A DNA stretch of 5,263 bases from Betaproteobacteria bacterium (lineage in GTDB: Bacteria > Pseudomonadota > Gammaproteobacteria > Burkholderiales > Thiobacillaceae). The stretch spans positions 1 to 5,263 of the forward strand of contig JAIFLB010000042.1 in assembly GCA_020049245.1 (NCBI GenBank), in the 5' to 3' direction. Below are positions 1 to 5,263 of this stretch, one piece after another (the first letter of the stretch is position 1; each line of letters opens with the position of its first letter). The notes beneath the pieces were generated by a model that was not told the origin of the DNA, did not search any database, and saw only the letters and a list, made by a program, of their open reading frames with translations. The position numbers were made by a program, and so were the translations under genes.

Positions 1-693
1 TTCGGCGAGCCCTCCGGCCCGCTCACCTTCGGCGATCTCGATGGCCATCCGGTGGTGTTCATGGCGCGTCACGGCTACGGCCACACCATCCCGCCGCATC
101 TGGTGAATTACCGCGCCAACCTGTGGGCGCTGCATGAACAGAAGGTCAGCCATATTGTCTCGGTCGCCACCGTCGGCGGCATCCATCCCGACCTGAAGCC
201 GGGCGACATCTGCGTGCCGGACCAGATCATCGACTATACCCATGGCCGCGAAACCAGCTTCACCGAGTACAACGGCAAGCCGGTGACGCACCTCGACTTC
301 ACCTGGCCCTATTGCGAGGAAATGCGCCAGCGCTGCATGCAAGCGCTGCGCCAGGCGGGTGAGGACTTCATGCCGCATGGGGTTTACGGCGCAGTGCAAG
401 GACCGCGTCTGGAAACCAAGGCGGAAATCGAACGCATGGCGCGCGACGGCGCCGACATGGTCGGCATGACCGGCATGCCGGAAGCCTATCTGGCGCGCGA
501 AATTGGCATCTGTTACGCCGCCATCGCGGTGTCGGTCAACTGGGCGGCAGGACGCGGCGACAGCAGCGCTGGCATTTCTTCTGAAAACATCGAAACCATG
601 TTGGCCAGCGTCGTCGGCCGTCTGCGCGAGGTACTGACCAATCTGGCCTGCATGGAATACGGCCAGAGGCATACCAAAGTCACCAATGATTGA
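1..693 (+). CDS. S-methyl-5'-thioinosine phosphorylase (MTAP/PNP family), 5'-truncated by window edge
   Basis: Cytosolic purine-nucleoside phosphorylase of the MTAP/PNP superfamily. The MTIP subgroup splits methylthioinosine with phosphate into hypoxanthine and methylthioribose-1-phosphate, salvaging the by-product of polyamine synthesis. The reading frame is open from base 1, so the gene begins upstream; 230 codons are visible. Family members are about 245 residues, so roughly 15 residues are missing, including the N-terminal phosphate-binding glycine motif. Visible motifs, by visible codon: RHGYGH at 23-28 (the Arg-His pair of MTAP), VNYRANLWAL at 36-45, GPRLET at 134-139, and GMTGMPE at 155-161, which forms the nucleoside pocket. 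Aligned from memory with human MTAP, the two purine-contacting aspartates (Asp220 and Asp222) fall on Asn180 and Ala182 (VNWAAG). This favours a 6-oxopurine substrate over methylthioadenosine. The family call is firm; the inosine preference is inferred. Confidence 0.9.
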   Translation, partial: FGEPSGPLTFGDLDGHPVVFMARHGYGHTIPPHLVNYRANLWALHEQKVSHIVSVATVGGIHPDLKPGDICVPDQIIDYTHGRETSFTEYNGKPVTHLDFTWPYCEEMRQRCMQALRQAGEDFMPHGVYGAVQGPRLETKAEIERMARDGADMVGMTGMPEAYLAREIGICYAAIAVSVNWAAGRGDSSAGISSENIETMLASVVGRLREVLTNLACMEYGQRHTKVTND

Positions 694-807
694 GCATGGT
701 GGTGATTTTCGGAGTCGGAATCGTGTTTTATGTCACCTCAGTTTTCCGCTTCCGGCGATAAACTTCGCCACGACTCCTTTCACCCGAAAACGTTAAATTG
801 ATTGCCC

Positions 808-1641
808 ATGATGAATCGAATGAATACCGTTTTGCTGCTGTTGGCCTTCTCGCTTTGGTCAGGACTGACCGCCATTGCCCAAGCCGAACCGCACCGTGCC
901 ACCCATCTCGGCAATCCAGCCACCCGCTTCGCCGACCCGCTGAAAACACCGGATGATCTGCGCCGCACTTTGCTGAAGGAATCCCTCCAGGACGATGTAC
1001 AGAAGATTCTGCGCATGAGTGGATATCTGGGTGATATGAAGGATTTCAGGCACGCGGTCGCCAACGCACAGATTAGCGAATTAAGCATCCCGGTTGGCAC
1101 CCTACTGCCCGCCATGTCGACCCGCAAGAAGGGCAAAGTTGATCTCCTGCGTGATGTACTTTGGGCGGGTAAAAAGCCGATCGACGCCTATGAGTTTTCC
1201 TTTATCTCAGGCGAAACCCGCTATCGCATCGTCACCCCGAAAGCATGCAGCAATTTCTGGGCCGAAGAGCAACTGCCGCGCCCGCAGGCCGCGCTGACGC
1301 TCAGCTGTACAGCCCCCGCCGAATCGGCGCAGCCAAATCTGATCACGCTGTGCAACACGTTGAGCAACAGCGGCGAACTGACCGAACCCCTGGCCATGCT
1401 CTCGCTGCCGATGCCTGCCGGTGCGAAAGTGAAATGTGTCAGCGGCGGGGCAAACGTCAGTGACAGCACACAATTGACCTGGACTTATGAAAACTTCGCG
1501 CCCGGCGCCAAACGCACCGTCTGCGCGACATTCACTCCCACTCAACCGGGTCAGGTCGTTTTCAGGAGCGCAGCGGCCGGCAAGCAGTCCGAGAGTGTCG
1601 AAACCAGATGCGAAACCAGCGTCGTCGCGGCCCCCAACTGA
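808..1641 (+). CDS. Secreted protein of unknown function with C-terminal DUF11-like domain
   Basis: Predicted 277-residue exported protein. A Sec signal peptide is clear: a short polar start with Arg, a hydrophobic core TVLLLLAFSLWSGLTAIA at about 7-24, and an AQA cleavage site giving a mature protein from Glu27. Residues about 35-155 form a conserved-looking region with NPATRFADPL, IPVGTLLPAMS, LRDVLWAGK and VTPKACSNFW stretches. I recognise this style from other proteobacterial exported proteins but know no function for it. Residues about 160-275 look like a DUF11-type beta-sandwich (CNTLSNSGE, LPMPAGAKV, SGG, LTWTYENFAPG). The mature protein has six cysteines (147, 167, 182, 210, 239, 268), an even number compatible with periplasmic disulphides. 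Start choice is uncertain: ATG at 808, ATG at 811, ATG at 820 or TTG at 802 all fit, and none has a good Shine-Dalgarno sequence. The gene stands alone, 114 bp after the phosphorylase gene and convergent with the operon to its right. Confidence 0.8.
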   Translation: MMNRMNTVLLLLAFSLWSGLTAIAQAEPHRATHLGNPATRFADPLKTPDDLRRTLLKESLQDDVQKILRMSGYLGDMKDFRHAVANAQISELSIPVGTLLPAMSTRKKGKVDLLRDVLWAGKKPIDAYEFSFISGETRYRIVTPKACSNFWAEEQLPRPQAALTLSCTAPAESAQPNLITLCNTLSNSGELTEPLAMLSLPMPAGAKVKCVSGGANVSDSTQLTWTYENFAPGAKRTVCATFTPTQPGQVVFRSAAAGKQSESVETRCETSVVAAPN

Positions 1642-1648
1642 CTGCTTT

Positions 1649-1709
1649 GCAGGAACGTCTGCTTGCGGCGCGATCGTTGAGGCCTCGGCCCGCAAGCGGA
1701 GCCTCCTAC
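1649..1709. repeat. REP-like imperfect palindrome between convergent genes
   Basis: The arms at 1649-1673 and 1685-1709 are imperfect reverse complements (18 of 25 positions match) around an 11-nt centre. The perfect core is GCTTGCGG at 1661-1668 against CCGCAAGC at 1690-1697. Read on the minus strand, the right arm begins GTAGGAGGCTCC and continues GCTTGCGGGCCGA. The GTAG foot and GC-rich hairpin are typical of REP/BIME elements in gammaproteobacteria, which are spread by RAYT transposases. The GTAG also supplies the TAG stop of the rof-like gene. The element could double as a bidirectional terminator or 3'-end stabiliser, although it lacks a T-tract. Only one copy lies in the window, so repeat status is inferred from form. 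Confidence 0.6.
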
Positions 1710-1963
1710 CCTGAACCGGCCGGCGTCGCCGACAGAATGTGATCCAGCCGCACGACCGCGACTGAGCCTGACTCTTCGCGATAAGTCAGCCACTCTGCCT
1801 GCTCACGGGTCGCCACATCGGTCGGCAGAACTGTCAGCGTCAGGGTAGTGCCTGATGCATCCCGTATTTGCAACAACAAGCGCTGGCGCCGCAAGACGGC
1901 AAACTCCAGTCGCTCATGTTCGACGCAAGGGATCGGGACGTATTCCGACATAAGCGCGGACAT
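1706..1963 (-). CDS. rof: Rho-binding antiterminator, Rof/YaeO family
   Basis: Small cytosolic protein of 85 residues, close to the 84-86 of E. coli Rof (YaeO). Rof binds transcription terminator Rho and inhibits Rho-dependent termination by blocking RNA loading. The match is by recognised pattern: Y-x-PI-x-C at 8-13, LEFA at 19-22, Leu and Asp in the first strands (LLLQIRDASG at 29-38), D-x-x-x-R at 49-53, EWL at 57-59, and VRLDHI at 71-76. These line up with E. coli YQPINC, LELA, LKDG, DLVSR, EYL and LRLDKI. The start at 1963 overlaps the sppA stop by one base (TGATG), suggesting translational coupling; the ATG at 1951 (fifth codon) is an alternative that gives a more typical N-terminus. 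Neither start has a clear Shine-Dalgarno sequence. The stop codon lies inside the REP-like palindrome. This is the last gene of the minus-strand operon. Whether it really binds Rho is inferred from family only. Confidence 0.8.
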   Translation of the reverse strand: MSALMSEYVPIPCVEHERLEFAVLRRQRLLLQIRDASGTTLTLTVLPTDVATREQAEWLTYREESGSVAVVRLDHILSATPAGSG

Positions 1964-2940
1964 CAGTGGAGGCGTGTTGTGTCCTTCGCCCAGGGCCGCA
2001 AGACCTCGCCCGCCGCTGAACCGATACGTCTGGCAAGACGATCCGCCAGGCCTTCCTGTGGCGTGTAATCGATGATGTCTTCAACTTTGATCACATCGCG
2101 CGCCACCGTATCAACACTGCCCAATGCATCGGCCAAGCCGAGTTCGATGCTGCGCGCGCCGCTCCAGATCAGGCCGCTGAACATCTCCGGCGTTTCTTTC
2201 AGACGATTGCCGCGGCCCTGGCGCACCATCTGAATGAATTGCTGATGGATTTCATCAAGCATCAGCTTGGCATGCATTTGCTGGTCAGCCTGAAGGGGCG
2301 AGAAAGGATCGAGAAAGCCTTTGTTCTCGCCCGCAGTCAGCAAACGCCGTTCGACGCCAAGTTTTTTCATGCCCTCGGTAAAGCCAAAGCCATCCATCAA
2401 CACGCCTATCGACCCAACCAGTGAGGCTTTGTCGACGAATATCTTGTCGCCTGCCGCAGCGATGTAATACCCGCCGGAAGCACAAATATCGTCGACCACG
2501 ACATACAACGGTGTTTTGCTGTGAATGCCGCGCAAACGCTTGATTTCATCGAACACCTGTCCAGCCTGCACCGGACTGCCGCCCGGGCTGTTGATGCGCA
2601 ACACCACCGCCTTGGTGTTCTTGTCGTCAAAGGCGGAATTCAGGGCACCAATCAAGGTATCGGCGGAGACGCCGTCATCGCCGCCAATTTCGCCATTCAG
2701 ATCGATCAAAGCGGTATGCGGCTGGGTGGAAACAAACTCGCCATCAAAATGGCCAAGCAGCATGAAGAACACCAAAAACAACCATGTCACACCAAGTATC
2801 TTGAAAAACACCCCCCAGCGTCGGCTGCGGCGTTGTTCATTCAGATGCTCGAGCAACAGACGCTCAAGCACGCTGCGTTCACTCATCGAACCGGCTCCGT
2901 TGTTTTTATCCATGTTCTTATCATTGTTGTCGTCAGACAT
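1963..2940 (-). CDS. sppA: Signal peptide peptidase SppA, short (36K) type, family S49
   Basis: Membrane-bound serine protease that degrades signal peptides left after Sec-dependent export. It has 325 residues, the short single-domain form rather than the 67K double-domain E. coli form. A polar N-terminus rich in Asn and Asp (1-20) is followed by one membrane segment at about 43-63 (WGVFFKILGVTWLFLVFFML); the catalytic part then probably faces the periplasm. RINSPGGSP at 115-123 is a classic S49 motif. The expected Ser/Lys dyad is Ser155 in ASGGYYIAA and Lys207 in AGENKGFLDPF. Their 52-residue spacing equals that of B. subtilis SppA (Ser147/Lys199). The VGSIGV motif is at 175-180. The ATG is fixed by a good Shine-Dalgarno sequence and directly follows the Rieske stop (TGAATG). 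The 3' end overlaps the rof-like gene by one base. Confidence 0.95.
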   Translation of the reverse strand: MSDDNNDKNMDKNNGAGSMSERSVLERLLLEHLNEQRRSRRWGVFFKILGVTWLFLVFFMLLGHFDGEFVSTQPHTALIDLNGEIGGDDGVSADTLIGALNSAFDDKNTKAVVLRINSPGGSPVQAGQVFDEIKRLRGIHSKTPLYVVVDDICASGGYYIAAAGDKIFVDKASLVGSIGVLMDGFGFTEGMKKLGVERRLLTAGENKGFLDPFSPLQADQQMHAKLMLDEIHQQFIQMVRQGRGNRLKETPEMFSGLIWSGARSIELGLADALGSVDTVARDVIKVEDIIDYTPQEGLADRLARRIGSAAGEVLRPWAKDTTRLH

Positions 2941-3294
2941 TCAGTTTTCCTCGCAATAAACATTGCCGTCGCGTTCAAACACCGGCCAGGGTTTCAGACC
3001 GCGCCGTTCACAGCGACCGCCAAGACAGGCGCCGCTGGCGGGATCATAGAGCGCGCCATGGGTGGCGCAAATCAAATATTGCTGGCTGTAATCAAAGAAC
3101 TCGCCTGGCTGCCAGTCGAGTTCAACCGGCACATGGCCACAACGATTGAGATAACCATACACACGCCCCCGCCAGCGAACCGCGAAGGCCGGCGCCAGTG
3201 GGGTGTACCCATTTTCGGCGACTTCGAATCGCACACCCGGACCACCATCGAGCAGGTCCGAGCTGGCGCAGATCAGCCGTTCTCGCGCAACCAT
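2941..3294 (-). CDS. Small Rieske [2Fe-2S] ferredoxin-like protein
   Basis: Soluble 117-residue protein made almost entirely of one Rieske domain, so probably a small electron carrier or redox accessory; its partner is unknown. The cluster ligands are plain: Cys52-x-His54 in RCGHVPVEL and Cys76-x-x-His79 in CATHGALYDPASG. The Arg-Cys-Gly-His form and the following D-x-x-x-G resemble the ferredoxin-type Rieske proteins of dioxygenases rather than the disulphide-bearing cytochrome bc1 type. Two further cysteines (90 and 95, in GACLGGRC) follow the second box. There is no signal peptide or membrane segment. The start overlaps the end of the phosphatase gene by 22 nt and the stop abuts the sppA ATG. 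A Rieske gene between a HAD phosphatase and sppA is an arrangement I recall from gammaproteobacteria, but no function is established for it to my knowledge. Confidence 0.9.
   Translation of the reverse strand: MVARERLICASSDLLDGGPGVRFEVAENGYTPLAPAFAVRWRGRVYGYLNRCGHVPVELDWQPGEFFDYSQQYLICATHGALYDPASGACLGGRCERRGLKPWPVFERDGNVYCEEN
2948..2952 (-). promoter_or_regulatory. Shine-Dalgarno sequence of sppA
   Basis: Minus-strand GAGGA lies seven bases before the sppA ATG at 2940, inside the last codons of the Rieske gene. It is the clearest ribosome binding site in the window and supports the chosen sppA start. Confidence 0.75.
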
Positions 3295-3938
3295 GCGGCG
3301 AGTTCAGCAAAGCTATGGCAAACCGCCAGAGGATCATATTCGGCCAGGCTTTCGGGCGGATGCGCACCAAAGCCGGCAGCCAGTGAAGCGACTCCGGCAT
3401 TGCGCGCCATGGCCAGATCATGGCTGGTATCGCCAATCATCAGCGCGCGTTCGGGTTGAATCATCAACTCATCCAGCAGCTGTTCGATCATCGCCGGATG
3501 CGGTTTGGAAAATGTCTCGTCGGCGGTGCGCGAGGCATGGAAAAACGGTGCCAGACCGGAATGTTCGAACGCCCGATCCAGACCACGCCGCGCCTTGCCA
3601 GTGGCAACCGCCAGCAGATGGCCACCCACATGCAGTTCTTCAATCAATTCGCGTGCACCGTCAAACAGCGGAATTTCCGCATCCTGAGCCAGGAAATGCC
3701 GTCGATAGTGATTCGCCAACTCCGGATGCGCAGCCTCGGGCAAACCGGGAAACAGCATCTCCAGCGCCTCGCGCAGACCGAGGCCGATGACATGACTGGC
3801 ATCTTCCCGCGACGGCTCCGGCAACCGCATATCGCGGCTGGCGGCCTGGATGCAGGCTGCGATGACCCCGGCCGAATCCATCAGAGTGCCGTCCCAATCA
3901 AAGATCAGGAGATCGAAACGGTGTTGTGGTGCTTGCAC
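3273..3938 (-). CDS. HAD superfamily IA phosphatase, phosphoglycolate phosphatase-like
   Basis: Cytosolic phosphohydrolase of the haloacid dehalogenase family, 221 residues from the chosen GTG. All four HAD motifs are present. Motif I is FDWDGTLMDS, with nucleophile Asp14 and acid/base Asp16. Motif II is VATGK with Thr113. Motif III is SKPHP with Lys145. Motif IV is MIGDTSHDLAMA with Asp170 and Asp174. A helical cap lies between motifs I and II, as in subfamily IA (Gph-like). The substrate cannot be read from sequence; phosphoglycolate, pyrophosphate or a nucleotide are all possible. The frame stays open to a GTG at 4028 (251 residues), but the extra 30 residues are not typical of the family and would run through a strong hairpin, so GTG 3938 is preferred; neither has a good Shine-Dalgarno sequence. 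This is the first gene of the HAD-Rieske-sppA-rof operon. In related genomes, as I recall, such a gene often follows rluC, which is absent here. Confidence 0.85.
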   Translation of the reverse strand: MQAPQHRFDLLIFDWDGTLMDSAGVIAACIQAASRDMRLPEPSREDASHVIGLGLREALEMLFPGLPEAAHPELANHYRRHFLAQDAEIPLFDGARELIEELHVGGHLLAVATGKARRGLDRAFEHSGLAPFFHASRTADETFSKPHPAMIEQLLDELMIQPERALMIGDTSHDLAMARNAGVASLAAGFGAHPPESLAEYDPLAVCHSFAELAAWLRENG

Positions 3939-4211
3939 GATGCGGGAGTCCAAATGAAAAATGCGATAAATGGCCAGAAACTGAAAGCCGGCAGGTGCCT
4001 CACTGCCGGCTATGGGCTTCAGCGTCACAAACCTGTGAGGGAAATGCCGAAGCAGGCGAATTGTTGCATACCAGCAATCTGGCCGGCAAAGTGGGTGACT
4101 CAGGTACCGCAGTCAACCAGGCGACGCGCAGGCTTCAGCATTTCAGCACGCAAGCGGAGATGTTTGACCCGGCCAGAGAAATCCTTGCAAACCTTGCGAT
4201 ACTTCATCGCC
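3939..4211. other. Divergent intergenic region between HAD operon and methyltransferase gene
   Basis: About 270 bases separating two divergent units, so it should hold promoters for both. I see no convincing sigma70 promoter. The nearest candidates are a minus-strand TTGACT at 4116-4111 and a plus-strand TTGACC at 4164-4169, both without a good -10 box at the right spacing. The one strong structure is the hairpin at 3981-4022. A 37-codon minus-strand frame (4213 down to 4100) uses ordinary codons but has no ribosome binding site and no recognisable product, so it is not called. Confidence 0.5.
3981..4022 (-). terminator. Strong hairpin in presumed leader of HAD-Rieske-sppA-rof operon
   Basis: A perfect 9-bp stem (AGCCGGCAG at 3986-3994 with CTGCCGGCT at 4003-4011) encloses an 8-nt loop. 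It is extended by CTGAA (3981-3985) pairing with TTCAG (4018-4022) across a 6-nt bulge. Read on the minus strand, the stem is followed by TTTCAGTTTCT, a broken T-rich run, so it resembles an intrinsic terminator or attenuator about 45 bases before the phosphatase start. Other readings are a leftover terminator of a gene once upstream, or a structured leader. The stem itself is certain; the function is inferred. Confidence 0.55.
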
Positions 4212-5147
4212 ATGGATAAAACGCAGACCGTACACGTTGATGGGAACCCGCTGGCCTGGTTAAAAACCAAGCCATCACTTGCCGCACTTCGCGAAGCCTT
4301 TCCAGAAATATGGCAAGAAGTGGAAAGCGAACTGATTGCAGCCCAGGCCGCAGACAATCCAGCCCGCTTGCATGCATTGCTGAATCCCGCGTCCAGCCAT
4401 GACATCGGCAAGAAACCGAGCCCGCGTGAACAAGCAATCCGCGTTCGATCCGCCATCAAGCAACGGATGACCGCGCTGGCGGTTGAGCGTCACGCGCTGG
4501 CTCTGGTGACTGGACAGATCAGCGGCAAAGTCCGTTTCAATCTGTTCAACGGCATGCTCGCGCAACGCCTGCTCTTCAAACGGGGCTTCGAGCGCAAGCC
4601 GGTTTCCCTGTTCTGGTTCAAGCTGCTCTGGCCACTGATCTGGCAGAAACACTTTCTGATGCCGCTGGTGGAACGCAAAGGCATCTACTGCTTCTACTCA
4701 CGCGCATTGATTGATCAACTGGCAACCCTGATCGGTCACAGAAAATGCCTTGAAATTGCCGCCGGCGACGGCACGTTGACTCGCTTTCTGCAAACCCGTG
4801 GCGTTGCAATTACCGCAACCGACGACCACAGCTGGCCGGACAGAATCAATTACCCCGACTCGGTTGTTCGCATGGACGCCGAGACGGCTTTGCGAAAGCA
4901 CGCCCCCCAAGTCGTGATCTGCTCCTGGCCACCCGCACAAAACAGCTTCGAACGTGAAATCTTCCGTACCCCCAGCGTCGAGCTTTACATCGTCATCGCC
5001 AGCCAACACCGCTTTGCCAGCGGCAACTGGGCGGATTACGAAGCCCAGAAAGGTTTCAACTTTGAACAAAGCGAAGCACTGAGCCGCCTGGTGCTACCAC
5101 CTGAATTGGGTTCGATGGTGAGCGTATTCACGCGGAAAACGGGTTGA
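4212..5147 (+). CDS. Putative class I SAM-dependent methyltransferase
   Basis: Predicted 311-residue protein. The C-terminal half is a Rossmann-type methyltransferase. Motif I is CLEIAAGDGTLTRFL at 179-193 (Glu181, Gly185, Gly187). The acidic loop after strand 2 is ATDDHSW at 202-208. MDAETAL at 221-227 fits the next acidic/adenine-contact position. VICSWPP at 235-241 sits where motif IV (the NPPY/DPPY place) is expected. The N-terminal half (1-155) looks helical, with LAALREAFPEIWQEVESELIAA at about 23-44 and a very aromatic, hydrophobic stretch FWFKLLWPLIW at 134-144. That stretch could bind a membrane or a hydrophobic substrate. YCFYSRALIDQLA at 159-171 precedes motif I. I recognise the general family but know no substrate. 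The ATG at 4212 is chosen because upstream in-frame sequence does not look like protein, although no Shine-Dalgarno sequence is evident. It is divergent from the HAD operon, and no partner gene follows within the window. Confidence 0.75.
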   Translation: MDKTQTVHVDGNPLAWLKTKPSLAALREAFPEIWQEVESELIAAQAADNPARLHALLNPASSHDIGKKPSPREQAIRVRSAIKQRMTALAVERHALALVTGQISGKVRFNLFNGMLAQRLLFKRGFERKPVSLFWFKLLWPLIWQKHFLMPLVERKGIYCFYSRALIDQLATLIGHRKCLEIAAGDGTLTRFLQTRGVAITATDDHSWPDRINYPDSVVRMDAETALRKHAPQVVICSWPPAQNSFEREIFRTPSVELYIVIASQHRFASGNWADYEAQKGFNFEQSEALSRLVLPPELGSMVSVFTRKTG

Positions 5148-5263
5148 AAATTCGGGCGACCGATTCCTTCATCCTTGAAACAGCAGTTGAACCCGACCGA
5201 GGGCGGGGTGGAGAAGCTGGCTGGCAAGGCGCGACGACGAGTCATGCCGAGGCATGGCGAGAA
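5148..5263. other. Non-coding tail after methyltransferase gene
   Basis: There is no supported gene in these 116 bases. A short inverted repeat, CATGCC at 5243-5248 and GGCATG at 5251-5256, lies next to a CGACGACGAG run. A weak CCCG/CGGG pairing is near 5205-5220. There is no T-tract, so I do not call an intrinsic terminator. The style of the last 50 bases suggests an intergenic repeat, but a second copy is not visible here. Confidence 0.35.

Noticed and set aside
694..807. Possible terminator or promoter between the phosphorylase and the secreted-protein gene.
   Set aside because: Only a 4-bp GATT/AATC pairing near 710-721 and no properly spaced -35/-10 pair were found, so neither call is supported.
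2521..3459. A 312-codon plus-strand open frame antisense to sppA and the Rieske gene.
   Set aside because: It lies opposite two well-identified genes with complete catalytic and ligand motifs, and its translation resembles no family.
3939..4028. Longer HAD protein starting at GTG 4028.
   Set aside because: The 30 extra residues are not typical for the family, which usually starts just before the DxD motif, and they would encode the strong hairpin.
3420..4211. Long plus-strand open frame continuing upstream of the methyltransferase ATG.
   Set aside because: It is antisense to the HAD gene, whose four motifs are intact. Its translation has no protein-like pattern until the ATG at 4212.
4100..4213. 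A 37-codon minus-strand frame starting ATGGCGATGAAG, with ordinary codon use, in the divergent spacer.
   Set aside because: It has no Shine-Dalgarno sequence and no recognisable family. Its frame also continues as antisense into the methyltransferase gene, so it is best explained as a chance open frame.
1..5263. CRISPR array, mobile element, phage or defence system.
   Set aside because: No direct repeat array, transposase, integrase, nuclease or helicase motif was found on either strand.

Overview
The window most resembles accessory-free chromosomal DNA of a gammaproteobacterium. It is moderately GC-rich, it encodes a methylthioinosine-type phosphorylase, and it has a HAD phosphatase - Rieske - SppA cluster of the kind known from pseudomonads and xanthomonad relatives. 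It also carries a REP-like palindrome. Placement below class is inference only.

Layout. Bases 1-693 (+) are the 3' part of an S-methyl-5'-thioinosine phosphorylase gene (purine salvage from polyamine by-products), cut by the left edge. Bases 808-1641 (+) encode a secreted protein with a signal peptide, a conserved N-terminal region of unknown function and a C-terminal DUF11-like beta domain. This gene converges on a minus-strand operon, and the junction holds an imperfect REP-like palindrome (1649-1709).

The minus-strand operon reads from about 3938 down to 1706. Its order is HAD-IA phosphatase, small Rieske [2Fe-2S] protein, SppA-type signal peptide peptidase, and an 85-residue Rof/YaeO-like Rho-binding antiterminator. 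The genes overlap by 22 nt, abut (TGAATG) and overlap by 1 nt (TGATG), so they are probably cotranscribed and translationally coupled. A strong hairpin (3981-4022) lies in the presumed leader of this operon.

Bases 4212-5147 (+), divergent from the operon, encode a class I SAM-dependent methyltransferase-like protein with a helical N-terminal half. The last 116 bases have no gene that I can support.

I see no CRISPR array, transposase, phage gene, tRNA or rRNA. No clearly new multi-gene system is evident. The points most worth a second look are the Rof homologue at the end of an sppA operon whose leader carries a terminator-like hairpin, the uncharacterised methyltransferase family, and the uncharacterised secreted protein.
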